Part shown: piece after piece, positions 1-8,637 of the stretch
Layout: every line of letters begins with the position of its first letter
Numbering within the stretch: the stretch's first letter is position 1
Source of the DNA: Candidatus Poribacteria bacterium
GTDB lineage: Bacteria > Poribacteria > WGA-4E > PCPOR2b
Assembly (NCBI GenBank): GCA_022822785.1
Contig: JAJEAL010000047.1
Coordinates: 1-64,000 of the forward strand
DNA: 64,000 bases
Reading direction: 5' to 3'
Translations under genes and position numbers: made by a program
Notes under the pieces: generated by a model
Told to the model about the DNA's origin: nothing
Databases searched by the model: none
Seen by the model: only the letters and a program-made list of their open reading frames with translations

Positions 1-29
1 CCTAAATCAATTCCAATGACCTTACTCAT
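1..29 (-). CDS. dnaK: DnaK (Hsp70 chaperone), first codons only, cut by window edge
   Basis: Reading leftwards from the ATG at 29-27, the sequence encodes MSKVIGIDLG, the canonical opening of DnaK with the first phosphate-binding loop of the Hsp70 ATPase domain. A strong Shine-Dalgarno GGAGGG (42-37) sits 7 nt upstream of the ATG. Only nine complete codons are inside the window, so nothing can be said about the rest of the gene. Other actin/Hsp70-fold proteins such as HscA or MreB start differently; MSKVIGIDLGT is characteristic of DnaK. The response-regulator gene upstream is on the same strand, 70 nt away. Confidence 0.8.
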
Positions 30-99
30 TTGAAATCCCTCCATAAATCCAATAATGATTGTCAATTGATTACTAATATAGTTAATGGTTATCCGCACA

Positions 100-594
100 C
101 TATTTGTGTCTGATAATCCGAATCCATCGGAAAATGCTTAATCTCTTCACCTGAAGTGTCTGGTTATTCCGGCCTGCTGAAATATCCTGTCTCCTGTTTT
201 GATGACGCGATATCGATTGTTGTTTAAGATCTAATGCGCGGGAAACGAACCCCAGCAGTTGTGGCAAATCTATCGGTTTTGATATGAATGTGTAAGCACC
301 TGCTTCAAAAACGTCAAATTTTACACCCTGTGATGTGTTTGCACTCATAATGATGGCAGGCACACTCGGCTGAAATCGCTTAATTTGTTGAAGCAATTCT
401 GCACCTGTTGTATCCGGCAGATTAAAATCTAGGAGCGCAACATCTATCGAAACTTCCCGAACAATTTCTAAGGCTTCATACCCAGTCTTTGCGGACACAG
501 CATCGTAGCCGGCACGAGTTAAAACCTCGCCCAAGACCTCCAAAGAAGCCATATCATCATCAACTAGAAGAACTCGATAACTGTGCCGGATCAT
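100..594 (-). CDS. Receiver-only response regulator (CheY-like)
   Basis: This 164-residue protein has one receiver domain (about residues 6-122) and no recognisable output domain. The acidic pocket is D12/D13, the phospho-acceptor is D56 in LLDFNLPD, the conserved Ser/Thr is S84 and the conserved Lys is K106 in SKP. All the residues needed for phosphotransfer are present. The tail (about 123-164) is basic and of unknown function. A strong AGGAGG 8 nt upstream of the ATG fixes the start; it lies inside the last codons of the small ORF before it. No histidine kinase is in view, so the partner is unknown. It probably acts by protein-protein contact, as stand-alone receivers do. Confidence 0.85.
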   Translation of the reverse strand: MIRHSYRVLLVDDDMASLEVLGEVLTRAGYDAVSAKTGYEALEIVREVSIDVALLDFNLPDTTGAELLQQIKRFQPSVPAIIMSANTSQGVKFDVFEAGAYTFISKPIDLPQLLGFVSRALDLKQQSISRHQNRRQDISAGRNNQTLQVKRLSIFRWIRIIRHK

Positions 595-597
595 CTT

Positions 598-870
598 TCA
601 GTATTCCTCCTCTCCCATTCCTAGCGATACACATATCCTAGCGGACTGAATTCCGAGTTCAGGTAGTAGATTATCAGGCAATATACGTGCCAACCCAAGA
701 ACCATAGGCAGCAACGCACGCAGCAGCCGGAAGTTTCTTAGAAATGCCAGAATGGCAACATTGCCTTGGGGAATGCTTGCCAATATGACGCACAACATTT
801 GACAAGTGTACCACGCTGCGTCCCCTGCCTCATATCGCTCAGACACAAGATTGAGCGTACTACTGAGCAC
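598..870 (-). CDS. Small hypothetical ORF upstream of the response regulator
   Basis: A 90-residue reading frame from a GTG at 870-868 ends 3 nt before the response-regulator start. It is Leu-rich with a hydrophobic middle (LLRALLPMVLGLARIL) and an acidic end (GMGEEEY) that is dictated partly by the downstream gene's Shine-Dalgarno sequence. I do not recognise a family. There is no good Shine-Dalgarno before the GTG, and an in-frame stop lies two codons further upstream. The tight spacing suggests translational coupling, but chance is possible. It may also be the remnant of a longer gene. Confidence 0.3.
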   Translation of the reverse strand: MLSSTLNLVSERYEAGDAAWYTCQMLCVILASIPQGNVAILAFLRNFRLLRALLPMVLGLARILPDNLLPELGIQSARICVSLGMGEEEY

Positions 871-960
871 CAGCTATCAAAGTATTCGGCGCTGATAATG
901 TACTGTACTACAAAAATGGGAAAAGACAGGTTTGAAAATCTTCACTTAATGAAACCATCG

Positions 961-3660
961 CTACTTCGCTTCCAGCCAACTCGCCCCCACATGGATATCA
1001 ACCTTGATAGGCACATCAATCTGACAGGCGTTCTCCATCAGGTGTTTGATTTCTGTCAAGACCTCCTCCTGCTCGGATTTTGGCACTTCAAACACCAACT
1101 CGTCATGGACTTGTAGCAGCAGTTTCGTCTGCTTCCCATTCTTCGTCAGATAATTATGAATCCCAAGCATGGCAAGTTTGATGAGTTCTGCAGCTGTGCC
1201 TTGCATTGGGGCGTTGATAGCGACACGTTTGCCAAACTCTTGCGTGTTTCGATCAGCCGCTTGAATCTCCGGCACATAACAGCGTCGTCCGAGGAGCGTC
1301 GTGACATATTCTTGTTCCTGCGCCTTTGCAACAATCCGGTCAAAATAGTCGCTGACACCAGCATAAGTCTGAAAGTAGTTATCGATTAATTGTTGGGCTT
1401 CACCAAACTCGATCTGAAGTTCGTTGGAAAGACGGAACGCCCCTACACCGTAGACGATCCCGTAATTCATCGTTTTTGCCTGACGGCGCATATCATCGTC
1501 AATTTCCTCCGGCGGCAGACCAAAGATAAGAGATGCGGATTGTGCATGGATATCAAGATCCTGCTCAAACGCTTCCCGAAGACGGTCATCTCCAGAGAGG
1601 TGCGCGAGGATACGCAGTTCGATCTGCGAGTAGTCCGCAACAATCAGCGTATGGTCCTCATCGCTAGCCACGAATGCCCGGCGAATCTCCCGTCCTTCAG
1701 CGGTTCGCACGGGGATATTCTGTAGATTTGGATCGCTGCTGCTGAGGCGTCCTGTCCTTACCCCGGCTTGGTGGAACGATGTATGGATGCGTCTTGTATC
1801 CGGATTGATTAGCCCAACTAGTGCGTCGGTGTACGTAGATTTGAGTTTGGAAAAAGACCGATACTCCAAAATTAACTCCGGTAATGGGTGGAGCGGGGCC
1901 AGCCTTTGTAAAACTCTAATATTGGTTGAATAGCCTGTTTTCGTTCGCCGTGTCAAATTCTTCGGCAAATCGAGCTCTTCAAATAAGAGCTGCCCAAGTT
2001 GTTTTGGTGAATTGATGTTAAATTCCTGGCCCGCTTCCCCGTAGATCTGATCCATCTTCTGATCAAGACGCTCTTGAAAGTCCCGTGATAATTGTCTGAG
2101 GTAATCACCATCCACCTGAATCCCTGTTAATTCCATATCGGCAAGCACTGGGATCAATGGCATTTCAATATCACGGAAAATATCCGTCAATCCTTCTGTC
2201 GCTAGCTCCGATTCAAATTTGTTCTTGAGTTGCAGCGTAATATCCACATCTTCACAGGCGTACTCTGTAATCTCTGGGAGCGGTACCAGATCCATTGTGA
2301 TCTGCTTCGCGCCTGTCCCGATAAGATCTTTAATCGGAATCATTTTATGGTTTAGATGGGTAAAGGCGAGGTCATCCAGACCGTGGCTAGATGATGCTGG
2401 ATGCAATAGCCCAGAAGCGAGCATCGTATCAAACGAGATCCCCCTTAAATCGACACCATGACGTTGAAACACCTTAAGGTCATATTTTATATTCTGCCCG
2501 ACTTTTTGATAACAAGCATCCTCAAGAACGGGCCGGAGAACCTCGAAAACTTGATCTTGGGAGAGCAAAGCTGGCGAATCAAGGAGCGAACTCAGAATCG
2601 GAATGTAATATCCCTCATGCGGGGCGGTGGTGATGGCAATCCCAACAATCTGGGCATCAATTGGGCGTTTTGAGGTAGTCTCCAAATCTATCGAAAATTC
2701 CCCAGCTTCCTTGAGTTTCTCAATGAGACGCTTCAAACTAGCTTCATCCGTAATCATCTGATAGTTTGTGTCCGCTTTTGGTAGGTCCCGGTCTGTTGTA
2801 ATCTGGTCGAGTAGGCTGCGGAACTCAAGTTCACGGAAAAGTGATAGCAACGCTTCATTGTTTTTATCTCCAACCTTGCATCCTTCAGGCGTAATAGGCA
2901 GTTCAAGAGTGGTTTCGAGGGTTGCCAGTTTTTTGCTCAATAGCGCATGACTCTCTCCTGCCTCCAACTTGTTACGGAACCGCCTTGGCACTTCATCAAG
3001 GCGCTGGAGCAGAGTTTCGATTGTTCCAAACTCAGAGAGCAGCTTAGGAGCGGTCTTTTCTCCAATGCCGCTGACACCGGGTATCTGATCAACACTATCG
3101 CCTGTAAGTGCAAGGTAATCCGGGATTTGATACGGCTCTATCCCGTAACGCCTTTTGCACGCTGCCGCATCGTAGATTTCGTATCCGCCACGCGGGTTGA
3201 CACGATGCACCTTAATCTTTGGAGTGATCAACTGGAGCATATCCTTGTCATTAGTCATAATCAGCACATCAAATCCAACTGCTTCGGCTTGTTTTGCCAA
3301 GGTCCCAGCAACATCATCCGCTTCGTATTCGGACATCTCCACAGTCGGGATGCCAAGCCCTTCGACGATTTTTTGAACATAGGGGAATTGGGAAATGAGT
3401 GCATCCGGAGTTGGGGGACGATCTGCTTTATAGGCGGCATAAAGTTCATCTCTTTTGCTTTTACCGCCACGATCAAAGCAAATCGCTATGTACTCATTAC
3501 CTTCTTCAAGCAATTTCAGCAGTGTTCTCGTGAAACTAAGGATTGCGGCTGTCGGTTGACCTTGAGAGTTGGTCAGCTGTTGTTGCATTCCATAAAAGGC
3601 GCGATAGACAAACGCTGTACCGTCAATGATTAGTAACTCTTTTGTATTTTCTTCTGCCAT
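961..3660 (-). CDS. polA: DNA polymerase I
   Basis: This 899-residue protein is full-length for a family A polymerase used in Okazaki-fragment maturation and excision repair. Residues 1-290 form the 5'-3' flap nuclease (EADDVAGTL, TNDKDML, GDSVDQIPGVSGIGEKTA). Residues 305-490 form a 3'-5' exonuclease whose metal ligands look intact: DLET (ExoI), QNIKYDL (ExoII) and YACED (ExoIII). The polymerase domain shows motif A VADYSQIELR near 673, motif B RRQAKTMNYGIVYG near 723 and motif C LLQVHDELVFE near 850. Proofreading is therefore expected, unlike in Taq polymerase. The gene is monocistronic on the minus strand; the large ORFs on the opposite strand are shadows. Confidence 0.97.
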   Translation of the reverse strand: MAEENTKELLIIDGTAFVYRAFYGMQQQLTNSQGQPTAAILSFTRTLLKLLEEGNEYIAICFDRGGKSKRDELYAAYKADRPPTPDALISQFPYVQKIVEGLGIPTVEMSEYEADDVAGTLAKQAEAVGFDVLIMTNDKDMLQLITPKIKVHRVNPRGGYEIYDAAACKRRYGIEPYQIPDYLALTGDSVDQIPGVSGIGEKTAPKLLSEFGTIETLLQRLDEVPRRFRNKLEAGESHALLSKKLATLETTLELPITPEGCKVGDKNNEALLSLFRELEFRSLLDQITTDRDLPKADTNYQMITDEASLKRLIEKLKEAGEFSIDLETTSKRPIDAQIVGIAITTAPHEGYYIPILSSLLDSPALLSQDQVFEVLRPVLEDACYQKVGQNIKYDLKVFQRHGVDLRGISFDTMLASGLLHPASSSHGLDDLAFTHLNHKMIPIKDLIGTGAKQITMDLVPLPEITEYACEDVDITLQLKNKFESELATEGLTDIFRDIEMPLIPVLADMELTGIQVDGDYLRQLSRDFQERLDQKMDQIYGEAGQEFNINSPKQLGQLLFEELDLPKNLTRRTKTGYSTNIRVLQRLAPLHPLPELILEYRSFSKLKSTYTDALVGLINPDTRRIHTSFHQAGVRTGRLSSSDPNLQNIPVRTAEGREIRRAFVASDEDHTLIVADYSQIELRILAHLSGDDRLREAFEQDLDIHAQSASLIFGLPPEEIDDDMRRQAKTMNYGIVYGVGAFRLSNELQIEFGEAQQLIDNYFQTYAGVSDYFDRIVAKAQEQEYVTTLLGRRCYVPEIQAADRNTQEFGKRVAINAPMQGTAAELIKLAMLGIHNYLTKNGKQTKLLLQVHDELVFEVPKSEQEEVLTEIKHLMENACQIDVPIKVDIHVGASWLEAK

Positions 3661-3788
3661 TGTTTCTTACCTACACTTTTTCTGTATGTTGTGCACTGAA
3701 TTATGAGCTATTAAGGTTAAGCCAAGCAACAAGTGAGTTGCTCTATTGAACGCTTTTGGCTGTCTCGGCGGTTGCCGATATAGCCCTG

Positions 3789-4421
3789 TTATAACGCCAA
3801 CTGAAGTACTACCGCCGTACTTGCAACAGCGATCGGTGCGGCAATGATAGTTTGAAGGTAGGTATGCCTTTTCCGGTGCACCCTTGCCCACGCAATGAAC
3901 GGCAACAGGATGAACAGATAGACAAACTGGCTGCTGATTAGCGTCGCGAGTCCTGTCATACACCCTGCAGCAACCCCACTGTGGAAGCTGACTTTCCACA
4001 CTTGTGTGATTAGGGTTAGCACGACCCCGTTGATGACACAAGCTATACAGAGCCAGACAATCTCTCGCGGCGCATCAAGGAGACATAAAATGCCGATGCC
4101 AACCAGGGCACTTACAAGCGAAAATATCAGCGGTTTAGCGCGTTGTTCTCTGACCGTTAATCGGAAATCACTCAGTCGCCCTAGACGAAAAAGTATAAAA
4201 ATAAAAAGCATCGGCAGCACACTGGCAAACAGTATGACAATCACCATCCACAACAATCCCTGCTGCATCGTCGTGACGGACAGCCAAACGATTATCAGGA
4301 TCGACGCAATCGGCAAGAGGAATGGATTGAAAAGCACAGATATAGTAACCGCAATTCGATCTAGCATTTGTGTGTTTAGCGCGTGATGTATCATCTTAGA
4401 CTCAGAACTAGTATCAGGCAT
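3789..4421 (-). CDS. Integral membrane protein, possibly PAP2-like
   Basis: This 210-residue protein has about six hydrophobic segments separated by short basic loops (RLGRLSDFRLTVREQRAKP near residues 82-100; RVHRKRH near 180). The segment KVSFHSGVAAG followed by the Arg/His-rich loop resembles the weak active-site signature of membrane PAP2-related phosphatases, but the full C1-C2-C3 motifs are not clear. I therefore would not assign an activity. Its start overlaps the end of the preceding membrane-protein gene by 8 nt, so the two are almost certainly co-transcribed and coupled. They may work together at the inner membrane. Confidence 0.6.
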   Translation of the reverse strand: MPDTSSESKMIHHALNTQMLDRIAVTISVLFNPFLLPIASILIIVWLSVTTMQQGLLWMVIVILFASVLPMLFIFILFRLGRLSDFRLTVREQRAKPLIFSLVSALVGIGILCLLDAPREIVWLCIACVINGVVLTLITQVWKVSFHSGVAAGCMTGLATLISSQFVYLFILLPFIAWARVHRKRHTYLQTIIAAPIAVASTAVVLQLAL

Positions 4422-4800
4422 GATTGACTATTTCTGGCGATTTATCTGGGGTCCAACGAATCTTCCTATGATTCCATTCTCGATAGATTAGAAAAGCACC
4501 CAATGCCAATAATCCGTTGTAGAATATTCGCGTGACATAGATATACAACGTCATGAACTCCCCGACTGTCACGTTCTGAGTCAGCCAGTTATTCCCTTCA
4601 CTTATGCTCCATTGGTCTAGGAATGGCTTCATAATATCGCGTGTAATTAAGTCGAAGGGCGAACTAAAAATAAGCACCCCTGTGATAATTATCAAACCCT
4701 TTGAGCGTGTACGGATGCATAGGAATACCAGCAAACCTGGAAATGCTAACGTTAGGATTGAACTAATGCCTAAAAGTGCGTATTGTACAAAATCAAACAT
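4414..4800 (-). CDS. Small hypothetical membrane protein
   Basis: This is a 128-residue protein if translation begins at the ATG at 4800, which has GGGGAGG 7 nt upstream. A longer frame to 4845 exists but lacks a ribosome-binding site. Four hydrophobic stretches are visible: residues 5-25 (YALLGISSILTLAFPGLLVF), 35-50, around 85-105 and a final one before the polar tail REWNHRKIRWTPDK. No family is recognised. It ends 8 nt inside the next gene, so the two products are likely made together. Confidence 0.6.
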   Translation of the reverse strand: MFDFVQYALLGISSILTLAFPGLLVFLCIRTRSKGLIIITGVLIFSSPFDLITRDIMKPFLDQWSISEGNNWLTQNVTVGEFMTLYIYVTRIFYNGLLALGAFLIYREWNHRKIRWTPDKSPEIVNHA

Positions 4801-4897
4801 CGGCAAACCCTCCCCGTTTTTTCGCATATAACGAAACGATATCATCTATTGTATCATATCATCCGTGTCCGTGCACATTCAAATACACTGTTTTCTC

Positions 4898-4927
4898 TTG
4901 ACACACCCCCTTTATTTCTGCGACAAT
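4898..4927 (+). promoter_or_regulatory. Putative sigma-70 promoter of the peptide-transporter operon
   Basis: TTGACA at 4898-4903 is followed after 18 bp by GACAAT at 4922-4927, which matches four of six positions of TATAAT. It lies about 85 nt before the binding-protein start. The -35 box is perfect but the -10 box is weak, so this is a moderate prediction. Confidence 0.4.
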
Positions 4928-5013
4928 AATTTGATAGGAACCTGTATCTTGAAGGTTCACTGAATTGTTGATGCCTTTAGACTTCAATTATATTAAGCGA
5001 GGAGTACCACTAC

Positions 5014-6588
5014 ATGAAACAGTCGTATCGATACACCTTAGCAATTTTTCTGTTTGTTATATCTTCTGTCTATGTCGCTGATGCCCAAGTGATTGGTGGC
5101 ACACTGATTTTTGGGCGTGGCGGTGATTCCGTTGGACTCGACCCTGCACAGGAAGAGGACGGTGAGTCCTTCAAGGTGTGTGAGAACATCTACGACAGAC
5201 TTGTACAGTACAAGGACGAGAGTACGGACATCGAGCCAGCGTTGGCAGAATCGTGGGAGGCATCGGAGGATGGGTTGACGTGGCAGTTTAATCTCCGCAA
5301 AGGGGTTAAGTTCCACGATGGCACCCCTTTCAACGCGGAAGCAGTGCTTTTTTCTCTAAACCGTCAGCATGATCCAAATCACCCCTTCCATAATGTTGGG
5401 GGTTCCTATACCTATTGGTCGTATACCGGATTGGCTAAGATTGTAGAGAAAATCGTAGCGCTAGATACGCATACAGTCCAAATCACTCTCAAACGCCCGT
5501 ATGCCCCTTTTATCTACACCATCGCAATGACACCTTTTTCGATTATCAGCCCAACTGCCCTCCAGAAATGGAAAGAGGATTTTAAGAATCATCCGGTCGG
5601 CACGGGACCGTTCAAGTTTGTACGTTGGGACCGCGAGGATAAGGTTGTCTTGGAGGCGAACAAAGACTATTGGGAAGGACGTCCACCGCTTGACCGAATC
5701 ATCTTCCGGTCTATCCCTGACAACTCAGTCCGCCTTATCGAGTTACAAAACGGAAGTATTCATGCGATGGAATTCCCGAATCCGGATGATCTGTCCCAGA
5801 TCCGTGAAGACTCCCAACTCAGGATCATCGAACAACCCGGTATGAATGTCGGTTACTTGGCAATGAATTTCGACAAAAAGCCTTTCGACAATCCCAAGGT
5901 TCGCCTCGCCGTCAACCACGCAATCAATAAGCATCAGATTGTCACAGAGCTTTATCAAGGTATGGGCATTCCCGCCAAAAACCCTATTCCCCCGACAATG
6001 TGGAGTTATGATGACTCCATTGAGGAATATACCTATGATCCGGCAAAGGCGAAAGCGCTGCTCGCAGAAGCAGGTTACGCCGACGGTTTCGAGACAACGT
6101 TGTGGGCATTGCCGGTGCCACGTCCCTATATCCCCGATGGGAGTGCCCTTGCCGCAGCCATACAATCGGATTTGCGTAACGTTGGAATTAAGGCAAAGAT
6201 TGTGACCTTCGATTGGGGAACCTACTTGGAAAAAACCAAACATGGTGAGCATGATACAGCAATGCTCGGCTGGTCTGCTGATCTCGGCGATCCGGATAAC
6301 TTCTTCTACTACCTCCTGAGCAAGGAAGCAGCGAAAAAACCGGCGGGAAACATTGCATTCTATCGCAGCGATGAGATGCAGGAACTTCTGGTCAAAGCAC
6401 AGTCAACTATGGATCAAGCCAAGCGGATCGAACTCTATAAAAAAGCCCAGGCGCTTTTTCACCGCGATGTTCCTTGGGTTCCATTGGCACACTCTAAACA
6501 GATTTTAATCATCAACAAACAGATTAAGAATCTCAAACTTCACCCAACGACATGGAAGTATTTTCGACAAATTTGGCTTGAAAAGTGA
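5014..6588 (+). CDS. ABC transporter substrate-binding protein, peptide/nickel type (SBP_bac_5)
   Basis: This 524-residue extracytoplasmic binding protein begins with a signal peptide (about residues 1-24, ending ADAQ). The mature protein follows the DppA/OppA pattern: an early LDPA segment, FNLRKGVKFHDGTPFNAEAV around residues 91-110, PVGTGPFKF, and a late YYLLSKEAAKK region. Family members bind di- or oligopeptides, nickel or oligosaccharides; ligand specificity cannot be read here. The ribosome-binding site is GCGAGGAG, 10 nt before the ATG. Two permease genes follow immediately, but the two ATPase subunits normally needed (DppD/DppF) are not in the window, so they must be supplied from elsewhere. 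Confidence 0.92.
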   Translation: MKQSYRYTLAIFLFVISSVYVADAQVIGGTLIFGRGGDSVGLDPAQEEDGESFKVCENIYDRLVQYKDESTDIEPALAESWEASEDGLTWQFNLRKGVKFHDGTPFNAEAVLFSLNRQHDPNHPFHNVGGSYTYWSYTGLAKIVEKIVALDTHTVQITLKRPYAPFIYTIAMTPFSIISPTALQKWKEDFKNHPVGTGPFKFVRWDREDKVVLEANKDYWEGRPPLDRIIFRSIPDNSVRLIELQNGSIHAMEFPNPDDLSQIREDSQLRIIEQPGMNVGYLAMNFDKKPFDNPKVRLAVNHAINKHQIVTELYQGMGIPAKNPIPPTMWSYDDSIEEYTYDPAKAKALLAEAGYADGFETTLWALPVPRPYIPDGSALAAAIQSDLRNVGIKAKIVTFDWGTYLEKTKHGEHDTAMLGWSADLGDPDNFFYYLLSKEAAKKPAGNIAFYRSDEMQELLVKAQSTMDQAKRIELYKKAQALFHRDVPWVPLAHSKQILIINKQIKNLKLHPTTWKYFRQIWLEK

Positions 6589-6596
6589 CATAGCGC

Positions 6597-7619
6597 ATGA
6601 TTGTTTATATCCTGCATCGACTCCTCTCAATCGGATTATCGCTCTTTGGTGTTTCGCTGCTCGTTTTTTTTATGGTGCATCTCATCCCTGGCGATGCAGC
6701 CCTCGCAATTCTTGGCGAGCGTGCCACAGAGGAGACGTTGACGGAACTTCGGCGCCAGATGGGGCTAGACCAACCGCTGTACAAGCAGTACGGAGTGTTC
6801 CTGTGGGATTTAGCGCATTTTGATCTGGGACGCTCATTTAAGACAAACCAACCGGTCATTGACGAAATCCTCCGTAAATTCCCTGCAACGGTAGAGCTCA
6901 CGCTCGCAGCCATGAGTTTCTCAATTTTTTTCGGTATCGCTGCAGGGATTATCGCTGCCATCAATCGCGGGAAGTTTTGGGACTACACGGCGATGTTCGG
7001 ATCACTGGCGGGGATTTCAATGCCGATTTTCTGGCTTGGATTGATGCTTATCCTACTGCTTGCTTATACCTTCCCAATTTTTCCCAGCTCACAACGGCTC
7101 GACGCTGTATTAGATCTTGACATCCAGCACCGTACACACTTTTATCTGATTGATACCCTGCTCGCCGGCAACTTTGCTGCGTTTCGAGATGCAATCGCGC
7201 ATCTCATTCTTCCTGCGATAACACTCGGCACGGTGCCATTAGCGATAATCGCTCGTATGACACGATCTAGTCTCCTAGAGATCCTTAACCAACAGTATAT
7301 CGTAACCGCTTACGCAAAGGGACTCCCCAAACAGGTCGTGATCCTTAAACATGCCTTAAAAAATAGCATCATTCCTGTGTTGACCGTCATTGGTCTTCAA
7401 TTTGGCTACCTGATGGGAGGTGCGATCTTAACGGAACATATTTTCTCTTGGCCCGGATTGGGTTCGTGGCTGCGGGCTGCTGTTGAAGCGCGTGATATTC
7501 GTCCAGTACAAGGCGGTGTTCTCTTTGTCGCTACACTTTTCATGACGGTAAACCTGATTGTCGATCTGCTCTACGCATACTTTGATCCGCGCATACGGAT
7601 CGGAGGAGAGGCAACATGA
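6597..7619 (+). CDS. ABC transporter permease, DppB type
   Basis: This 340-residue inner-membrane permease has the typical N-terminal start MIVYILHRLLSIG, a first transmembrane helix, the conserved periplasmic segment GDAALAILGERATEE...LRRQMGLDQPLYKQY, and a BPD_transp_1 core with five further helices. The EAA loop, which contacts the ATPase, is TAYAKGLPKQVVILKHALKN near residues 238-257. It starts 8 nt after the binding-protein stop and overlaps the next permease by 4 nt (ATGA), so the three genes form one operon. Confidence 0.93.
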   Translation: MIVYILHRLLSIGLSLFGVSLLVFFMVHLIPGDAALAILGERATEETLTELRRQMGLDQPLYKQYGVFLWDLAHFDLGRSFKTNQPVIDEILRKFPATVELTLAAMSFSIFFGIAAGIIAAINRGKFWDYTAMFGSLAGISMPIFWLGLMLILLLAYTFPIFPSSQRLDAVLDLDIQHRTHFYLIDTLLAGNFAAFRDAIAHLILPAITLGTVPLAIIARMTRSSLLEILNQQYIVTAYAKGLPKQVVILKHALKNSIIPVLTVIGLQFGYLMGGAILTEHIFSWPGLGSWLRAAVEARDIRPVQGGVLFVATLFMTVNLIVDLLYAYFDPRIRIGGEAT

Positions 7620-8458
7620 AGGAACATCGTCGTCAATTTTATAAAGAACTGCTGCGCCAGAAATCAGCGGTGATCGGGGCGTCGATCTTAATCTTTTTCA
7701 TCATTACCGCAATCTTTGCCCCGCTGATCGCAACACATGACCCCCGCAACGCAGATGTGACGGCACGACTCAAAGGTTGGTCCCCAGAGCATTACTTTGG
7801 AACCGATAAGGTCGGAAGGGATATTTTCAGCCGCATTGTCTACGGCTCACGAATCTCAATTAAAGTCGGGTTGGTCGCGATGACGTTTTCAATCTCGATT
7901 GGTGCCCTATTAGGTATTATCGCTGGCTATTATAGGGGTTGGCTTGACAACACTATCATGCGGGTGATGGATATGATGCTTGCCATGCCGAGTATCCTGC
8001 TAGCGATGGTTATTGTCACAATCTTGGGGCAGAGCCTAACAAATGCGATTATTGCTGTCTCGATTGTTTACATCCCACAATATGCTAGAATCTTACGCGC
8101 CTCTGTCCTTACCATCCGCGAGCAGGATTATGTGACTGCTGCCCACGCTATCGGGGTAAGCGATTTTCGTATTCTAACCCGCGCGATTTTGCCCAACTGC
8201 CTTGCGCCTCTGATTGTGCAGGCAACACTGGGCATGGGTGCAGCTATCTTAGATGCCGCCGGTCTTAGCTTTCTTGGACTCGGCGCCGAGATTGGGGAGC
8301 CCGAGTGGGGCGCCATGCTCAACGAAAATCGGGCGCTGATTCGTCGGGCACCGTGGACCGTTATGACGCCGGGGATTGCAATTTTCTTGATTGTTTTAGG
8401 GTTCAATCTGCTAGGTGATGCGCTGCGGGATGTGCTGGATCCACAGGTGAAAACATAG
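7616..8458 (+). CDS. ABC transporter permease, DppC type
   Basis: This 280-residue partner of the DppB-like permease has an N-terminal cytoplasmic segment and first helix (OppC_N region, residues 1-45), then HYFGTDKVGRDIFSRIVYG, the hallmark of DppC/OppC proteins. The BPD_transp_1 core carries an EAA loop around TAAHAIGVSDFRILTRAILPN (residues 170-190) and the usual C-terminal GDALRDVLDP. Its start codon overlaps the upstream stop (ATGA), indicating translational coupling. It is the last gene of the operon; no ATP-binding gene follows. Confidence 0.93.
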   Translation: MKEHRRQFYKELLRQKSAVIGASILIFFIITAIFAPLIATHDPRNADVTARLKGWSPEHYFGTDKVGRDIFSRIVYGSRISIKVGLVAMTFSISIGALLGIIAGYYRGWLDNTIMRVMDMMLAMPSILLAMVIVTILGQSLTNAIIAVSIVYIPQYARILRASVLTIREQDYVTAAHAIGVSDFRILTRAILPNCLAPLIVQATLGMGAAILDAAGLSFLGLGAEIGEPEWGAMLNENRALIRRAPWTVMTPGIAIFLIVLGFNLLGDALRDVLDPQVKT

Positions 8459-8545
8459 AGTGAAGCATAATGCACGAAACGTAGTTAGCTCATTGATTCG
8501 TTCCTATACACACTACACAGGTTTTGCATCGGGAAGTAGTCTTTT

Positions 8546-8600
8546 GTAGCACGATCTGTTAGATTGTGATCCCAACCTGCAAACTAACAGTTTGCGCTAC
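8546..8600. repeat. REPIN-like element: two hairpins between GTAG and CTAC
   Basis: GTAG (8546-8549) is followed by the imperfect hairpin CAC-G-ATCT-gtt-AGAT-T-GTG (8550-8568). A 10-nt spacer leads to the perfect hairpin GCAAACT-aac-AGTTTGC (8579-8595), then CTAC (8597-8600). The inverted arrangement, with the tetranucleotide on the outside, is that of a REP doublet. It sits in the gap between the transporter operon and the dehydratase gene. Confidence 0.6.
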
Positions 8601-8637
8601 ATACTAGCAATTTAGGTTGTATTAAGAAAGGATAAAA

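Noticed and set aside
2947-3633. 228-codon open frame on the plus strand opposite polA
   Set aside because: It lies wholly antisense to the conserved nuclease domain of DNA polymerase I, has no ribosome-binding site and no family likeness.
3667-4041. Alternative minus-strand frame overlapping the membrane protein
   Set aside because: It overlaps the hydrophobic, better-supported frame 3789-4421 and is rich in Arg, Cys and His as a shifted frame would be.
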